This document shows positions 25,256 to 34,649 of a stretch of DNA of 64,000 nucleotides, one piece after another (position 1 is the first letter of the stretch; every line of letters starts with the position of its first letter). The notes under the pieces were generated by a model, which was not told the origin of the DNA, ran no database searches, and saw only the letters and a list, made by a program, of their open reading frames with translations. Source of the stretch: Aquabacterium sp. CECT 9606 (GTDB lineage Bacteria > Pseudomonadota > Gammaproteobacteria > Burkholderiales > Burkholderiaceae_C); assembly GCF_918741295.1 (NCBI RefSeq), contig NZ_CAKKNB010000002.1, positions 930,001 through 994,000 on the forward strand, given 5' to 3'. The position numbers were made by a program, and so were the translations under genes.

Positions 25256-26923
25256 ATGGTCATGGACTTCTACCGGGCGCTCGTCGATATGAGAAGGGCC
25301 GCACTGCAGTCCACGGATGATCAGGCACTGTATGACGAGGTGTGCCGAATCGCCGTGGTTTCGGGCCACGCGCTGATGGCCTGGATCGGCGTGGCAAGAG
25401 GCGACCGAGTTGTCCCCGTGGCATGGGCTGGCTCGGCACGGCAGTACACGCAAGGCCTGCAGATCAGCCTGGATCGCCAACTTGAGGCCCATCAGGTTTT
25501 CGGCCCAACGGCCTTTGCGATAGCCCACGGCAAGCCATATGTTTGCAATGATTTCTCCACGGACGAGCGTACACAGCCCTGGCGAGAGCACGCCGCGAGA
25601 TTTGGCGTAGGGGCGTCGGTCGCTTACCCGATCAGACGAGGAGGACAAACGGTCGGCGCTCTGAATCTCTACTTTCGCACCGCCGGGTCTTGCGATGGCG
25701 CCTTGCTGGAGTTGCTGGAAATGATGGCCGCGGATCTCGATTACGCGTTGGAGCACATCGACCATCAGGTGGCCCGGGCCAAAGCCGAGGCGGCGTCCAA
25801 AGAGCACGAAATGCGTTTGGCGAACATCATTCATGTTGCACTTGAGGCTATCATCATCCTTGATTCGAAATTCAAGATCATCGTGTTCAACCGGTCCGCC
25901 GTGCAGATGTTTGGCGTGCCGGTTGAGGAAGCCATTGGTCAGCATCTGGATCAGTTCATTCCGGCAAATCATCGGGCATTGCATCGCCGTCATGTCACCG
26001 AGTTTGCTGCAACGGGCAAGACTGCCAGGCAGATGGGCAACATCCGTCGCGTGGAAGCTTTGCGCTCGGATGGCACTGTCTTTCCTATTGAGGCATCAAT
26101 CTCCCGAGTGGGCGATGGGCAGCGCGCCTTCATGACGGTGATGATCAGGGATGTGAGCAAGTTGCGCGAGGCGGAAATGGCGCACATGGCTCGCGCAACG
26201 GCGGAAGCGGCCAACCGGGAGAAAACCAAGTTCCTGTCCCGCATCAGCCACGAGATACGCACGCCACTCAATGCAATCATGGGGTTTGCTCAACTCATTC
26301 AGCTTGACAAGGATGATCCCGCCACGCCGGTGCAGATGGTTCGACTGGGACATATCCTGAAGGCAGGTCAGCACCTGTGCCGCCTGATAGAAGAGACACT
26401 GGATGTCGCTCGCATTGAGCTCGGGCGTATTCCGATTGAACTGGTTGATATCGAGCTCGGGCAACTCATGGACGAAGTCCTGAACATGTGCGAAATTCAG
26501 GCCGCTCAGGCCGGAGTCCACATCGACGCGGCATACCGCTCCTCGAAAGACGTGAGCATGAGGGCCGACCCATCACGCCTGAGGCAGGTGCTTCTCAACC
26601 TGGTGTCCAACGCCATCAAGTACAACAGGCGTGGTGGATGGGTGCGTTTGGAGGTTGAAGAATGCAGTGAAGCCGTGACCATCACTGTGCGTGATAACGG
26701 CATTGGCATGACGTCAGCGCAACTGGCTGGATTGTTCGATCCGTTCAACCGACTCGGCAGAGAGGCCAGCGACATTCAAGGGAGCGGTCTCGGCTTGGTG
26801 CTGGCGCGACAGCTCGTTGAATTGATGGAGGGTGAACTTGTGATCCGCAGTGAAGCTGCCATCGGCACAATTGCCTCGGTCAAGTTGCCCCGGTGGGGTC
26901 AAGATGGTCACTCCGAATTTTGA
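25256..26923 (+). CDS. GAF-PAS sensor histidine kinase (orphan)
   Basis: The 555-residue kinase has a GAF domain (about 5-165), a PAS domain (about 185-310; MFGVPVEEAIGQHLDQFIP) and a kinase core with H332 in SRISHEIRTPLNAIMGF, the N-box LLNLVSNAIKYN and G-boxes DNGIGM and GSGLGL. There is no transmembrane segment and no receiver domain. No response regulator adjoins it, so its partner is elsewhere; the FixJ-like protein at 11273 is one possibility. ATG 25256 and 25262 are both plausible starts. A FixK-type box lies upstream. Confidence 0.85.
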   Translation: MVMDFYRALVDMRRAALQSTDDQALYDEVCRIAVVSGHALMAWIGVARGDRVVPVAWAGSARQYTQGLQISLDRQLEAHQVFGPTAFAIAHGKPYVCNDFSTDERTQPWREHAARFGVGASVAYPIRRGGQTVGALNLYFRTAGSCDGALLELLEMMAADLDYALEHIDHQVARAKAEAASKEHEMRLANIIHVALEAIIILDSKFKIIVFNRSAVQMFGVPVEEAIGQHLDQFIPANHRALHRRHVTEFAATGKTARQMGNIRRVEALRSDGTVFPIEASISRVGDGQRAFMTVMIRDVSKLREAEMAHMARATAEAANREKTKFLSRISHEIRTPLNAIMGFAQLIQLDKDDPATPVQMVRLGHILKAGQHLCRLIEETLDVARIELGRIPIELVDIELGQLMDEVLNMCEIQAAQAGVHIDAAYRSSKDVSMRADPSRLRQVLLNLVSNAIKYNRRGGWVRLEVEECSEAVTITVRDNGIGMTSAQLAGLFDPFNRLGREASDIQGSGLGLVLARQLVELMEGELVIRSEAAIGTIASVKLPRWGQDGHSEF

Positions 26924-26933
26924 TCGAACGCAA
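26920..26933 (+). promoter_or_regulatory. FixK/FNR-type box upstream of the host-attachment-like gene
   Basis: TTGATCGAACGCAA fits TTG(A/C)-N6-(T/G)CAA; read on the other strand it is TTGCG-N4-ATCAA, the same asymmetric form as five other boxes. It overlaps the stop codon of the GAF-PAS kinase and ends 58 bases before the ATG at 26992. Confidence 0.5.
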
Positions 26934-26991
26934 GCGAAGAGTCGAGTGCTGGCGGCATCGTCTTGGTTTTCATGATCTACGGAGGCTTGAG

Positions 26992-27468
26992 ATGAAACCC
27001 AACACTGCGCACCAAGGTCTGTTCGTGATCGCCAATTCTGGTGAAGCCAGGCTGTTTTCCAGACTTGGAGGGCAATGGCCCCTGCAACCTTTGGAGACCA
27101 TCAAGCCTGTTGCCGAGCCGCTTCGCGGGGACCATGATCGGGGTAGTCAAACTGGGCACATGGTGCGTGATGGCCGCCCTGGCGGGACCTCGTTGTCACC
27201 GCGCATGGATCCTATGCGCAAGCGGCACATGGCGTTTGCCAGGCAAATTTCCGAGTCCATCGATCAAGCGATCAAGAACGGTTCATGCGATGAGTTGATC
27301 ATTGCGGCGTCCTGTCCTTTCCTTGCGGCTCTTCAATCCTCTTTAAGTGTTCATGCCAGGAAATGCATGATCAGCGCACTTGATGTGGATCTCACATCGT
27401 TTGGGTTGACCGAGTTGGAGCGTCGACTGGAAGATCATCTGCGCCGGGCTGACCATCGCGTTTTTTGA
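26992..27468 (+). CDS. host attachment protein family (AtsE-like)
   Basis: This 158-residue protein matches the host-attachment family (pfam10116) in outline. It has an N-terminal strand LFVIANSGEARLFS, the internal GRPGGTSLSPRMDPMRKRHMAF region with basic residues, and a C-terminal half with ELIIAASCPFLAALQ then a DLTSFGLTELERRL helix. The family name comes from Agrobacterium plant attachment, but many members are stress genes and the fold resembles RNA-binding release-factor-like domains, so the name should not be taken as function. ATG 26992 follows GGAGG; the earlier in-frame codon at 26893 overlaps the kinase gene. Confidence 0.78.
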   Translation: MKPNTAHQGLFVIANSGEARLFSRLGGQWPLQPLETIKPVAEPLRGDHDRGSQTGHMVRDGRPGGTSLSPRMDPMRKRHMAFARQISESIDQAIKNGSCDELIIAASCPFLAALQSSLSVHARKCMISALDVDLTSFGLTELERRLEDHLRRADHRVF

Positions 27469-27479
27469 ACATGCCTGGT

Positions 27480-27493
27480 TTGAGATTTCGCAA
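27480..27493 (+). promoter_or_regulatory. weak FixK-type box upstream of the BON gene
   Basis: TTGAGATTTCGCAA fits the loose form TTG(A/C)-N6-(T/G)CAA but only 7 of 10 of TTGAT-N4-ATCAA. It ends 110 bases before the ATG at 27604. A T-rich run followed by ATCAA near 27572 is an alternative of similar quality. Confidence 0.3.
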
Positions 27494-27603
27494 ATCGAGA
27501 TCATGTCCGACACCTAGCATCGAACAAGGTGACATGGGCGAATACGGCGTGCGCACCGTCGCTTTTTTTCAGATCAATCCACGCCATAACTGAGGTCATA
27601 GCC

Positions 27604-28257
27604 ATGAAAACAGATGCGCAACTGAAAAAGGACGTTGAAGCTGAATTGGAGTGGAACCCCGCCGTCAATGCCAGCAAGGTCGGCGTGGCCGTGCATGAAG
27701 GTGTCGTCACCTTGACGGGGCACCTGGACAATTACGCGGAAAAGCGCGCGGTTGAAAAGGCCGTGCAAATGGTGGCGGGTGTTCGCGGCATCGCACTGGA
27801 GTTGGACGTGAAGCTGGATCCTGGTCACCGTCGCAGCGATTCCGACATCGCCACGGCGGCAGAGCGGTCGTTTGCCTGGCATGCGCTTGTGCCGGCAGAC
27901 AGGATCAAGGTGATCGTGGAGAAAGGCTGGATCACCCTCAAAGGTGAAGTCGACTGGGACTATCAACGCCGTGAAGCAGAAAAGGCTGTGCGCTCACTCA
28001 CTGGGGTGGTTGGCGTGAGCAACGCGATCACCTTGAAAGCATCGGCAACCCCTGCGGATGTGTCTCGCCGCATCCATGATGCATTGACGCGTCACGCGGA
28101 CAGTGAATCAAAGGGCATCACCGTGACCGTGAAGGAGGACAAGGTGACGCTGCAAGGCTTTGTTGACTCGTGGGCGGAGCGGGCGAGCATCTACGGTGCG
28201 GCATGGTCAGCGCCCGGCGTGAGGACAGTCGTCAACGAACTCAGCGTCCGTCCTTGA
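27604..28257 (+). CDS. protein with three BON domains
   Basis: The 217-residue protein consists of three consecutive BON modules (about 1-72, 78-148 and 150-217). Each shows the pattern V-x-V-x-x-G-x-V-T-L-x-G and a following valine/glycine strand: VAVHEGVVTLTGHLDNY, VIVEKGWITLKGEVDWDY and VTVKEDKVTLQGFVDSW. There is no signal peptide, so it would be cytoplasmic, unlike OsmY. BON domains bind membranes or ligands in envelope stress. GAGG lies upstream of ATG 27604. It probably heads an operon with the alcohol dehydrogenase and NAD(P)H:quinone reductase-like genes. Confidence 0.88.
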   Translation: MKTDAQLKKDVEAELEWNPAVNASKVGVAVHEGVVTLTGHLDNYAEKRAVEKAVQMVAGVRGIALELDVKLDPGHRRSDSDIATAAERSFAWHALVPADRIKVIVEKGWITLKGEVDWDYQRREAEKAVRSLTGVVGVSNAITLKASATPADVSRRIHDALTRHADSESKGITVTVKEDKVTLQGFVDSWAERASIYGAAWSAPGVRTVVNELSVRP

Positions 28258-28294
28258 GTACCTTGTCAAGTCGCAGTCGGCAAAGGAGAGTCCA

Positions 28295-29281
28295 GTGTTG
28301 GTCATGGTGCTTCACGAGGCGGGTCAAGCGCTCAGGCTTGAGAAGCGACCAGATCCTGTTCCTGCCGCGGGCGAGATCAGGCTCAAGGTAGAAGCTTGCG
28401 CGGTATGCCGAACCGATCTCCATGTGGTGGATGGAGACATACCGGTGCCGCGGCTCCCCATCGTGCCCGGCCATGAAATCGTGGGTATCGTCGACATGGT
28501 CGGCGATGGTGTGCACGGCGTGCTGATTGGCGACCGCTTGGGGGTGCCGTGGCTGGGTGACACCTGTGGACGTTGTCGATTTTGTCTCGGCCAACAGGAA
28601 AACCTTTGTGATGCGGCAGTTTTCACCGGCCATGGCAAAGATGGTGGGTTTGCTACACATGTGGTCGCGAATGCCGCTTACTGCGTGCAGCTCGACCAGC
28701 ACGCCGACCCGGTCAAGCTGGCGCCTTTGATGTGCGCGGGCCTGATTGGCTGGAGAACGCTGCGTGCTGCTGGAAGCCTGGCCAAGGAGCTCGGGATTTA
28801 TGGGTTCGGGGCTGCCGCCCATTTGGTGGCGCAAGTGGCTTGCCAAGAAGGCAGTCGGGTCTATGCTTTCACTAAACCGCGTGACACGATGGCTCAGGAG
28901 TTGGCATGGAGCTTGGGCGCCTCTTGGGTTGGCGGCTCGGATGAGCAGCCACCTGTGGCGCTTGACGCGGCACTCATTTTCGCGCCCGTTGGCGAGCTTG
29001 TGCCCTTGGCACTGCAGGCTGTGCGTAAAGGCGGCAGGGTGGTTTGCGGTGGAATCCACATGAGCGACATACCCGCGTTTCCATACAAATACTTGTGGGG
29101 CGAACGCCATCTCTCCTCCGTGGCGAATCTGACCAGGGCGGATGCAGTCGATTTCTTCAAGGCCATCAGGCACATCAATTTGAAAGTTGATACCACCGTC
29201 TATCCATTGGCATGCGCCAATGACGCGCTGTCGAACCTGAGGGCCGGCCGCATTCAAGGGGCGGCGGTGCTGGTGCCTTGA
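28295..29281 (+). CDS. zinc-dependent alcohol dehydrogenase
   Basis: The 328-residue enzyme is a medium-chain dehydrogenase. Catalytic-zinc residues are visible (C38 in CAVCRTDLH, H60-E61 in PGHE, a third cysteine in PLMCAGLIGW), as is the structural-zinc cluster CGRCRFCLGQQENLC. The cofactor fold has YGFGAAAH. It resembles the AdhA-like group that interconverts ethanol and acetaldehyde with NAD(H), but the substrate is not fixed by sequence. GTG 28295 is chosen because AAAGGAGAG lies 5 bases upstream; an ATG at 28304 is possible. It follows the BON gene by 37 bases and precedes the quinone reductase-like gene by 24. Confidence 0.88.
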   Translation: MLVMVLHEAGQALRLEKRPDPVPAAGEIRLKVEACAVCRTDLHVVDGDIPVPRLPIVPGHEIVGIVDMVGDGVHGVLIGDRLGVPWLGDTCGRCRFCLGQQENLCDAAVFTGHGKDGGFATHVVANAAYCVQLDQHADPVKLAPLMCAGLIGWRTLRAAGSLAKELGIYGFGAAAHLVAQVACQEGSRVYAFTKPRDTMAQELAWSLGASWVGGSDEQPPVALDAALIFAPVGELVPLALQAVRKGGRVVCGGIHMSDIPAFPYKYLWGERHLSSVANLTRADAVDFFKAIRHINLKVDTTVYPLACANDALSNLRAGRIQGAAVLVP

Positions 29282-29305
29282 GCATTGTTTGTCCAGAGGT
29301 TCGAT

Positions 29306-29896
29306 ATGAAACCTAAACGCATCCTGGTGATCCAGGGACACCCAGACCATTGTCAAACCCACTTTGGGCATGCCTTGTCGAACACTTATGCCAAGGCTGC
29401 TAGCGAGCATGGTCACGAAATCCGCAGCCTGTGCTTGGCCTCCGTAGATTTCCCGCTACTGCGCAGCCGACATGATTGGGAGGAGGGATCAATTCCTGAG
29501 TCATTGGTTTCGGCCCAGGAGGACATCTATTGGGCACAACACATTGCGCTGTTTTTTCCTTTGTGGCTGGGGGGCATGCCAGCGCTGCTCAAAGGCTTTC
29601 TGGAACAGGTGGCGAGGCCAGGATTCGCATTCAAGAACGTCAAAGACAGTGCTCTTCCTGCCAAACTGCTGGCGGGACGGTCCGCTCGGCTTGTCGTCAC
29701 CATGGGGATGCCAGCCCTGGTGTATCGCTGGTACTACCGTGCCCACAGCATCAAGGCGATGGAGCGCAATATCCTGGGTTTCATCGGCATCAACCCAGTG
29801 TACGAAACATTGATTGGGACAGTTGAAGGGATGTCCGAGGATCAGCGTGAGCGCTGGCTTAGAAAGCTGGCAGCTTTAGGCGCCAAGGCGGCCTGA
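29306..29896 (+). CDS. NAD(P)H dehydrogenase (quinone)-like flavoprotein
   Basis: The 196-residue protein has the NQO1/KefF-type flavodoxin-like fold: RILVIQGHPDHCQTHFGHAL at the N-terminus, then AQHIALFFPLWLGGMPALLKGF, the F-P-L-W-x-x-x-x-P-A pattern typical of the family, and VTMGMPALVY. These enzymes use FAD or FMN for two-electron reduction of quinones. ATG 29306 follows AGAGG and removes seven unlikely residues. It is the last intact gene of the island; the next open frame starts on its stop codon. Confidence 0.85.
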   Translation: MKPKRILVIQGHPDHCQTHFGHALSNTYAKAASEHGHEIRSLCLASVDFPLLRSRHDWEEGSIPESLVSAQEDIYWAQHIALFFPLWLGGMPALLKGFLEQVARPGFAFKNVKDSALPAKLLAGRSARLVVTMGMPALVYRWYYRAHSIKAMERNILGFIGINPVYETLIGTVEGMSEDQRERWLRKLAALGAKAA

Positions 29897-30114
29897 TGAC
29901 CGAGGAAGTGGCCTCGGCATCTCCAAGCCAGAGTGGCAAGAAGGATGAAATTCGCCTTACTTGGATGTTTTTGATGTCTTGGCCGGCGCAGGGCTCTTGC
30001 CCCCCGGGTTCAGCAGCACCACCAGCGCACCTGCGCCACCATCATCGCCGCGAGCCTGCACGAAGGCCAGCACGCGGTCGCTCTGCACCAACCAGCGCCG
30101 CACCTTGTCCTTGA
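29896..30114 (+). pseudogene. possible truncated ORF at the island/backbone junction
   Basis: An open frame of 72 codons begins on the last base of the quinone reductase stop (TGATG). Its first 20 or so codons are unique sequence. From about 29957 it runs antisense through the 3' end of the smr gene and becomes Pro/Arg-rich, so only the N-terminal part can be meaningful. It may be the remnant of a gene cut when this block joined the backbone, or simply untranslated sequence. Confidence 0.25.
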
Positions 30115-30679
30115 GCACCGGGAGTTTGCCCGGCGATCCCAGGCCCTTGCCATGCACTACACGCACGCAGCGCCAGCCTTTGGTCTGGGCCTCACGCAAG
30201 AAGGCGCCCACCCGCTCGCGGGCTTCGTCGGTGCGCAGGCCATGCAAATCCAGGTGGCCCTGCACCGCCCACACGCCGCGCCGCAATTTGCGGGTCACGT
30301 CCTGGCCCACCTCCGGGCGGCGGAAGGACAGGGACTCGTCGGTTTCCAGCAGGCTTTCCACATCGAATTCGTCGGACAGCGACTCGCGCAGCACCGAGGC
30401 CTCGTCCTGCTGGCGCAGCTTGGGAACGGGGGCGGGCCGGGTGGCGCTGGAGCCCACCGCTCGCCCGTTGGGCGCCATGGCATAGACCGGCCCCACGGCC
30501 TGCTTGAACAGCTCGCGCTCCAGTTCGTGGGCGCGCTGCTCGGCCTCGCGCGCGGACCGTTCGGCCTGTTCTTGTGCGAGCTTGGCCGCCGTCTCCTTGG
30601 CGGCTTTTTTCAAAGCGCGCTTGAGGTCGGCGAAGTCGCTCAGAGGCGTGTTGGTGGAGGACTTGCGGGCTGGGCTCAC
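29957..30679 (-). CDS. Smr-domain protein
   Basis: The 240-residue protein has a charged, Ala- and Glu-rich N-terminal helix region (about 15-55) and a C-terminal Smr domain (about 140-230) with HLDLHGLRTDEAR and VRVVHGKGLGSPG, the two histidine motifs of the MutS2-type nuclease domain. Small Smr proteins may cleave branched DNA or RNA, but the role of this group is not settled. The last residues are Lys/Ser/Thr-rich. It is upstream of radC's 3' end, on the same strand. Confidence 0.88.
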   Translation of the reverse strand: MSPARKSSTNTPLSDFADLKRALKKAAKETAAKLAQEQAERSAREAEQRAHELERELFKQAVGPVYAMAPNGRAVGSSATRPAPVPKLRQQDEASVLRESLSDEFDVESLLETDESLSFRRPEVGQDVTRKLRRGVWAVQGHLDLHGLRTDEARERVGAFLREAQTKGWRCVRVVHGKGLGSPGKLPVLKDKVRRWLVQSDRVLAFVQARGDDGGAGALVVLLNPGGKSPAPAKTSKTSK

Positions 30680-30717
30680 AGTGCCTAGCCTACCTCAAGC
30701 CCGACGCGGTTTTTAAA

Positions 30718-31386
30718 TCACAGCAAACCGCGCTCGGCGAACGACAGGGCGCCCCCAGCACCGACCACGAAATGGTCGAGCACGCGCACGTCCACCAAAG
30801 CCAGGCTGCTCTTGAGCGTTTGCGTCAGCAGCTCGTCGGCCCGTGAGGGCTCCAGCACGCCCGAGGGGTGGTTGTGGGCCAGGATCACGCTGGCGGCGTT
30901 CAGCGCCAGGGCGCGCTTCACGACCTCTCGCGGGTAGACCGAGGTCTGGCTGAGCGTGCCCCGGAACATCTCTTCGCAGGTGATCAGCCTTTGTTGCGAA
31001 TCCAGGAACATCACCGAGAACACTTCGTGGGGCAGGGTGCCGATGTGCAGGCGCAGGTAGTCCTTGACCATTTGCGGCGAGGTGAACACCGGCTGCTCGC
31101 TCAACTCACAAGTCATGGCCCGGCGGGCCAATTCCATCACGGCGATCAATTCCGAGCGTTTGGCCGGCCCCAGCCCGCGGATGGCCGACAACTGCGCTGG
31201 CTGAGCCCGCAGCAGGCCTGACAATCCCCCCAGGTCACTCAGGACTTTTTCCGCCAGTTGCAACACGCCCAAGCCTTGCAAGCCAGTGCGCAGCAGCAGG
31301 GCCAGGAGTTCGGTGTCCGCCAGGGCTTGCGGCCCCATGGACAGCAATTTTTCGCGCGGCCGAAGGGCGGCGGGAAGATCTTTCAT
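30718..31386 (-). CDS. radC: RadC family protein (JAMM/DUF2466)
   Basis: The 222-residue protein has an N-terminal helix-hairpin-helix part ([30 protein letters not shown]) and a C-terminal JAMM metalloprotease-like domain with ILAHNHPSG and downstream aspartate (SRADELLTQ). Despite its name, RadC is not clearly involved in DNA repair in E. coli. Its length is usual for the family. It is divergent from the FKBP gene. Confidence 0.93.
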   Translation of the reverse strand: MKDLPAALRPREKLLSMGPQALADTELLALLLRTGLQGLGVLQLAEKVLSDLGGLSGLLRAQPAQLSAIRGLGPAKRSELIAVMELARRAMTCELSEQPVFTSPQMVKDYLRLHIGTLPHEVFSVMFLDSQQRLITCEEMFRGTLSQTSVYPREVVKRALALNAASVILAHNHPSGVLEPSRADELLTQTLKSSLALVDVRVLDHFVVGAGGALSFAERGLL

Positions 31387-31477
31387 GGAAACGTTCCCTG
31401 ATTTGGTGACTCAAACCTAAAATTGTCGTTTTTCCAAACTGAAAGCCCAATCCTCCTGAAGGGTGGGGCACGTTCCC

Positions 31478-31942
31478 ATGACCACAGCTGTGCCCACCGT
31501 CGTCCCTGGCTCCTTCCTGACCCTGCATTACCGTCTGGCAGGCCCTGATGGCGGCGACATCGTCAACACCTTCGCCGACAAGCCGGCCACGCTGTCGCTG
31601 GGCTCGGGCGAGTTGTCGCCCGCGCTGGAGGCCCGCATGCTGGGCCTGCAAGAGGGCACCCGCACGGTGATCGAGCTGGACCCGGGCGAGGCCTTTGGCC
31701 CGCGTAACCCGGAACTGGTGCAGCGCGTGGCCTTGTCGCTGCTGCGCAAGCTGGGCGACATGAACGAAACCTGGGACGTGGGCGATGTGGTCCAGTTCCC
31801 CACACCCGATGGCCAAGGGGCTTTCGCCGGCGTGCTGCGCGAAATGGGCCCGGCCGGCGAAGATTGGGCTGTGTTTGATTTCAACCACCCGCTGGCTGGC
31901 CAGACGGTGACGTTTGAAGTGCAATTGATTGGGGTGCTGTGA
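31478..31942 (+). CDS. slpA: FKBP-type peptidyl-prolyl isomerase (SlpA/FkpB)
   Basis: The 154-residue protein is an SlpA-type [25 protein letters not shown] at its start, the flap-containing [36 protein letters not shown], and a chaperone insert. It catalyses proline cis-trans isomerisation in the cytoplasm. ATG 31478 is preferred to GTG 31463. Its stop overlaps the ispH start by one base (TGATG), the fkpB-ispH arrangement also found in E. coli. Confidence 0.9.
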   Translation: MTTAVPTVVPGSFLTLHYRLAGPDGGDIVNTFADKPATLSLGSGELSPALEARMLGLQEGTRTVIELDPGEAFGPRNPELVQRVALSLLRKLGDMNETWDVGDVVQFPTPDGQGAFAGVLREMGPAGEDWAVFDFNHPLAGQTVTFEVQLIGVL

Positions 31943-32922
31943 TGGGCAAACAGGTTGAGGACGTTTTGCTGGCTGAACCGCGCGGCTTTTGTGCCGGCGT
32001 GGACCGCGCCATCGAGATCGTCGAGCGCGCGCTGGAGCAATACGGCGCGCCCATCTACGTGCGCCATGAGATCGTGCACAACACCTATGTGGTCAACGAC
32101 CTCAAGGCCAAAGGCGCCATCTTCATCGAAGACCTGGGCGACGTGCCGCCCGGCGCCACCCTGATCTTCAGCGCCCACGGCGTCAGCCAGACCGTGCGCC
32201 ACGAGGCCGACGAACGCGGCTTCCAGGTGTTTGACGCCACCTGCCCGCTGGTCACCAAGGTGCACATCGAGGTGGCCAAGCTGCGCCGCGAGGGCTATGA
32301 GTTCGTGATGATCGGCCACAAGGGCCACCCCGAGGTCGAAGGCACCATGGGGCAACTCTCCGAGGGCATCTACCTGGTCGAAGACATCGACGACGTGGCC
32401 ACCGTGCAGGTCACCACGCCTGACAAGCTCGCCGTGGTCACGCAGACCACGCTGTCGGTGGACGATGCCGCCGCCATCCTCGAGGCCATCAAGCAGCGCT
32501 TTCCCAACATCCGCGAGCCCAAGCGCCAGGACATCTGCTATGCCACGCAGAACCGCCAGGACGCCGTCAAGGTGCTGGCGCCCAAGGTAGACGTGGTCAT
32601 CGTGGTGGGCAGCCCCACCAGCTCCAACAGCAACCGCCTGCGCGAATTGGCCGAGCGCCTGGGCACGCCCGCCTACATGGTCGATTGCCCGGAAGACCTG
32701 CAAGAAGCCTGGTTTGAAGGCCGCCCCCGAGTAGGCCTGACTGCCGGTGCCTCTGCGCCCGACGTGCTGGTGCAGCAGGTCATCGACCGCCTCAAGAGCC
32801 TGGGCGCTGTCTCAGTGCGCCGCCTGCAAGGCGTGGAAGAATCGGTGCGTTTCCCCTTGCCCAAGGGCTTGGGCGGCACCGGGCTGGACCGGCCATTGCC
32901 ATCGCAGCGCACGCCCACGTGA
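31942..32922 (+). CDS. ispH: 4-hydroxy-3-methylbut-2-enyl diphosphate reductase (IspH)
   Basis: The 326-residue enzyme makes IPP and DMAPP in the last step of the MEP isoprenoid pathway using a [4Fe-4S] cluster. The three cluster cysteines are visible in GFCAGV (C17), [10 protein letters not shown] and [10 protein letters not shown]. Other family motifs are [20 protein letters not shown] and SSNSNRL. The start overlaps slpA. It supplies precursors of the polyprenyl phosphate used by the glycan genes further right. Confidence 0.96.
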   Translation: MGKQVEDVLLAEPRGFCAGVDRAIEIVERALEQYGAPIYVRHEIVHNTYVVNDLKAKGAIFIEDLGDVPPGATLIFSAHGVSQTVRHEADERGFQVFDATCPLVTKVHIEVAKLRREGYEFVMIGHKGHPEVEGTMGQLSEGIYLVEDIDDVATVQVTTPDKLAVVTQTTLSVDDAAAILEAIKQRFPNIREPKRQDICYATQNRQDAVKVLAPKVDVVIVVGSPTSSNSNRLRELAERLGTPAYMVDCPEDLQEAWFEGRPRVGLTAGASAPDVLVQQVIDRLKSLGAVSVRRLQGVEESVRFPLPKGLGGTGLDRPLPSQRTPT

Positions 32923-32946
32923 ACCTATTTCTCTCTTCTTCATTGA

Positions 32947-34251
<1,305 letters not shown>

Positions 34252-34254
34252 TGC

Positions 34255-34260
34255 TATAAT
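34255..34260 (+). promoter_or_regulatory. -10 element of the tRNA-Ser promoter
   Basis: TATAAT, a perfect sigma-70 -10 hexamer, lies just after the serS stop and 57 bases before the tRNA. No good -35 hexamer sits at 16-18 bases upstream, so the promoter call rests mainly on the -10. Confidence 0.5.
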
Positions 34261-34317
34261 CTGCGGCTTTCCAGCATTGGCTGGACGCTGACTAGACCCC
34301 AGCGAGCCCCGCATACA

Positions 34318-34405
<88 letters not shown>

Positions 34406-34447
34406 AGAAATGGTTTCGCGCGGTTTCACCAAGACCCCACTGACCAC

Positions 34448-34477
34448 CAGAAAGCCTCGTCAACACGGGGCTTTCTG
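34448..34477 (+). terminator. hairpin downstream of tRNA-Ser
   Basis: CAGAAAGCC (34448-34456) pairs with GGCTTTCTG (34469-34477) in a perfect 9-bp stem 43 bases after the tRNA. No T-run follows. Confidence 0.45.
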
Positions 34478-34582
34478 CATTTGGCGCCCCCAACAGTTGG
34501 TGACAAATTCCGGGCTAACCCTTGCGGACAAGCGCCCCACACGGTCACTAAACTCAAGGGGCCCTCAAAGGGAGGGCAGAGC

Positions 34583-34623
34583 GGGAGGCTCTTTTCCGAG
34601 AGCGAAGGCGGCCTCCCTTTTTT
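34583..34623 (+). terminator. rho-independent terminator upstream of the PEP-CTERM gene
   Basis: GGGAGGC (34583-34589) and GCCTCCC (34611-34617) form a 7-bp GC stem followed by six T (34618-34623). It ends 26 bases before the PEP-CTERM ATG and separates that gene from the tRNA unit; an attenuation role for the downstream gene is possible. Confidence 0.75.
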
Positions 34624-34649
34624 CATCATGAATTCAGTGGAGAGTAAAC

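Noticed and set aside
26992..27468. Plant or host attachment function from the family name
   Set aside because: The family name reflects one early observation; nothing here points to a host, and the context is stress.
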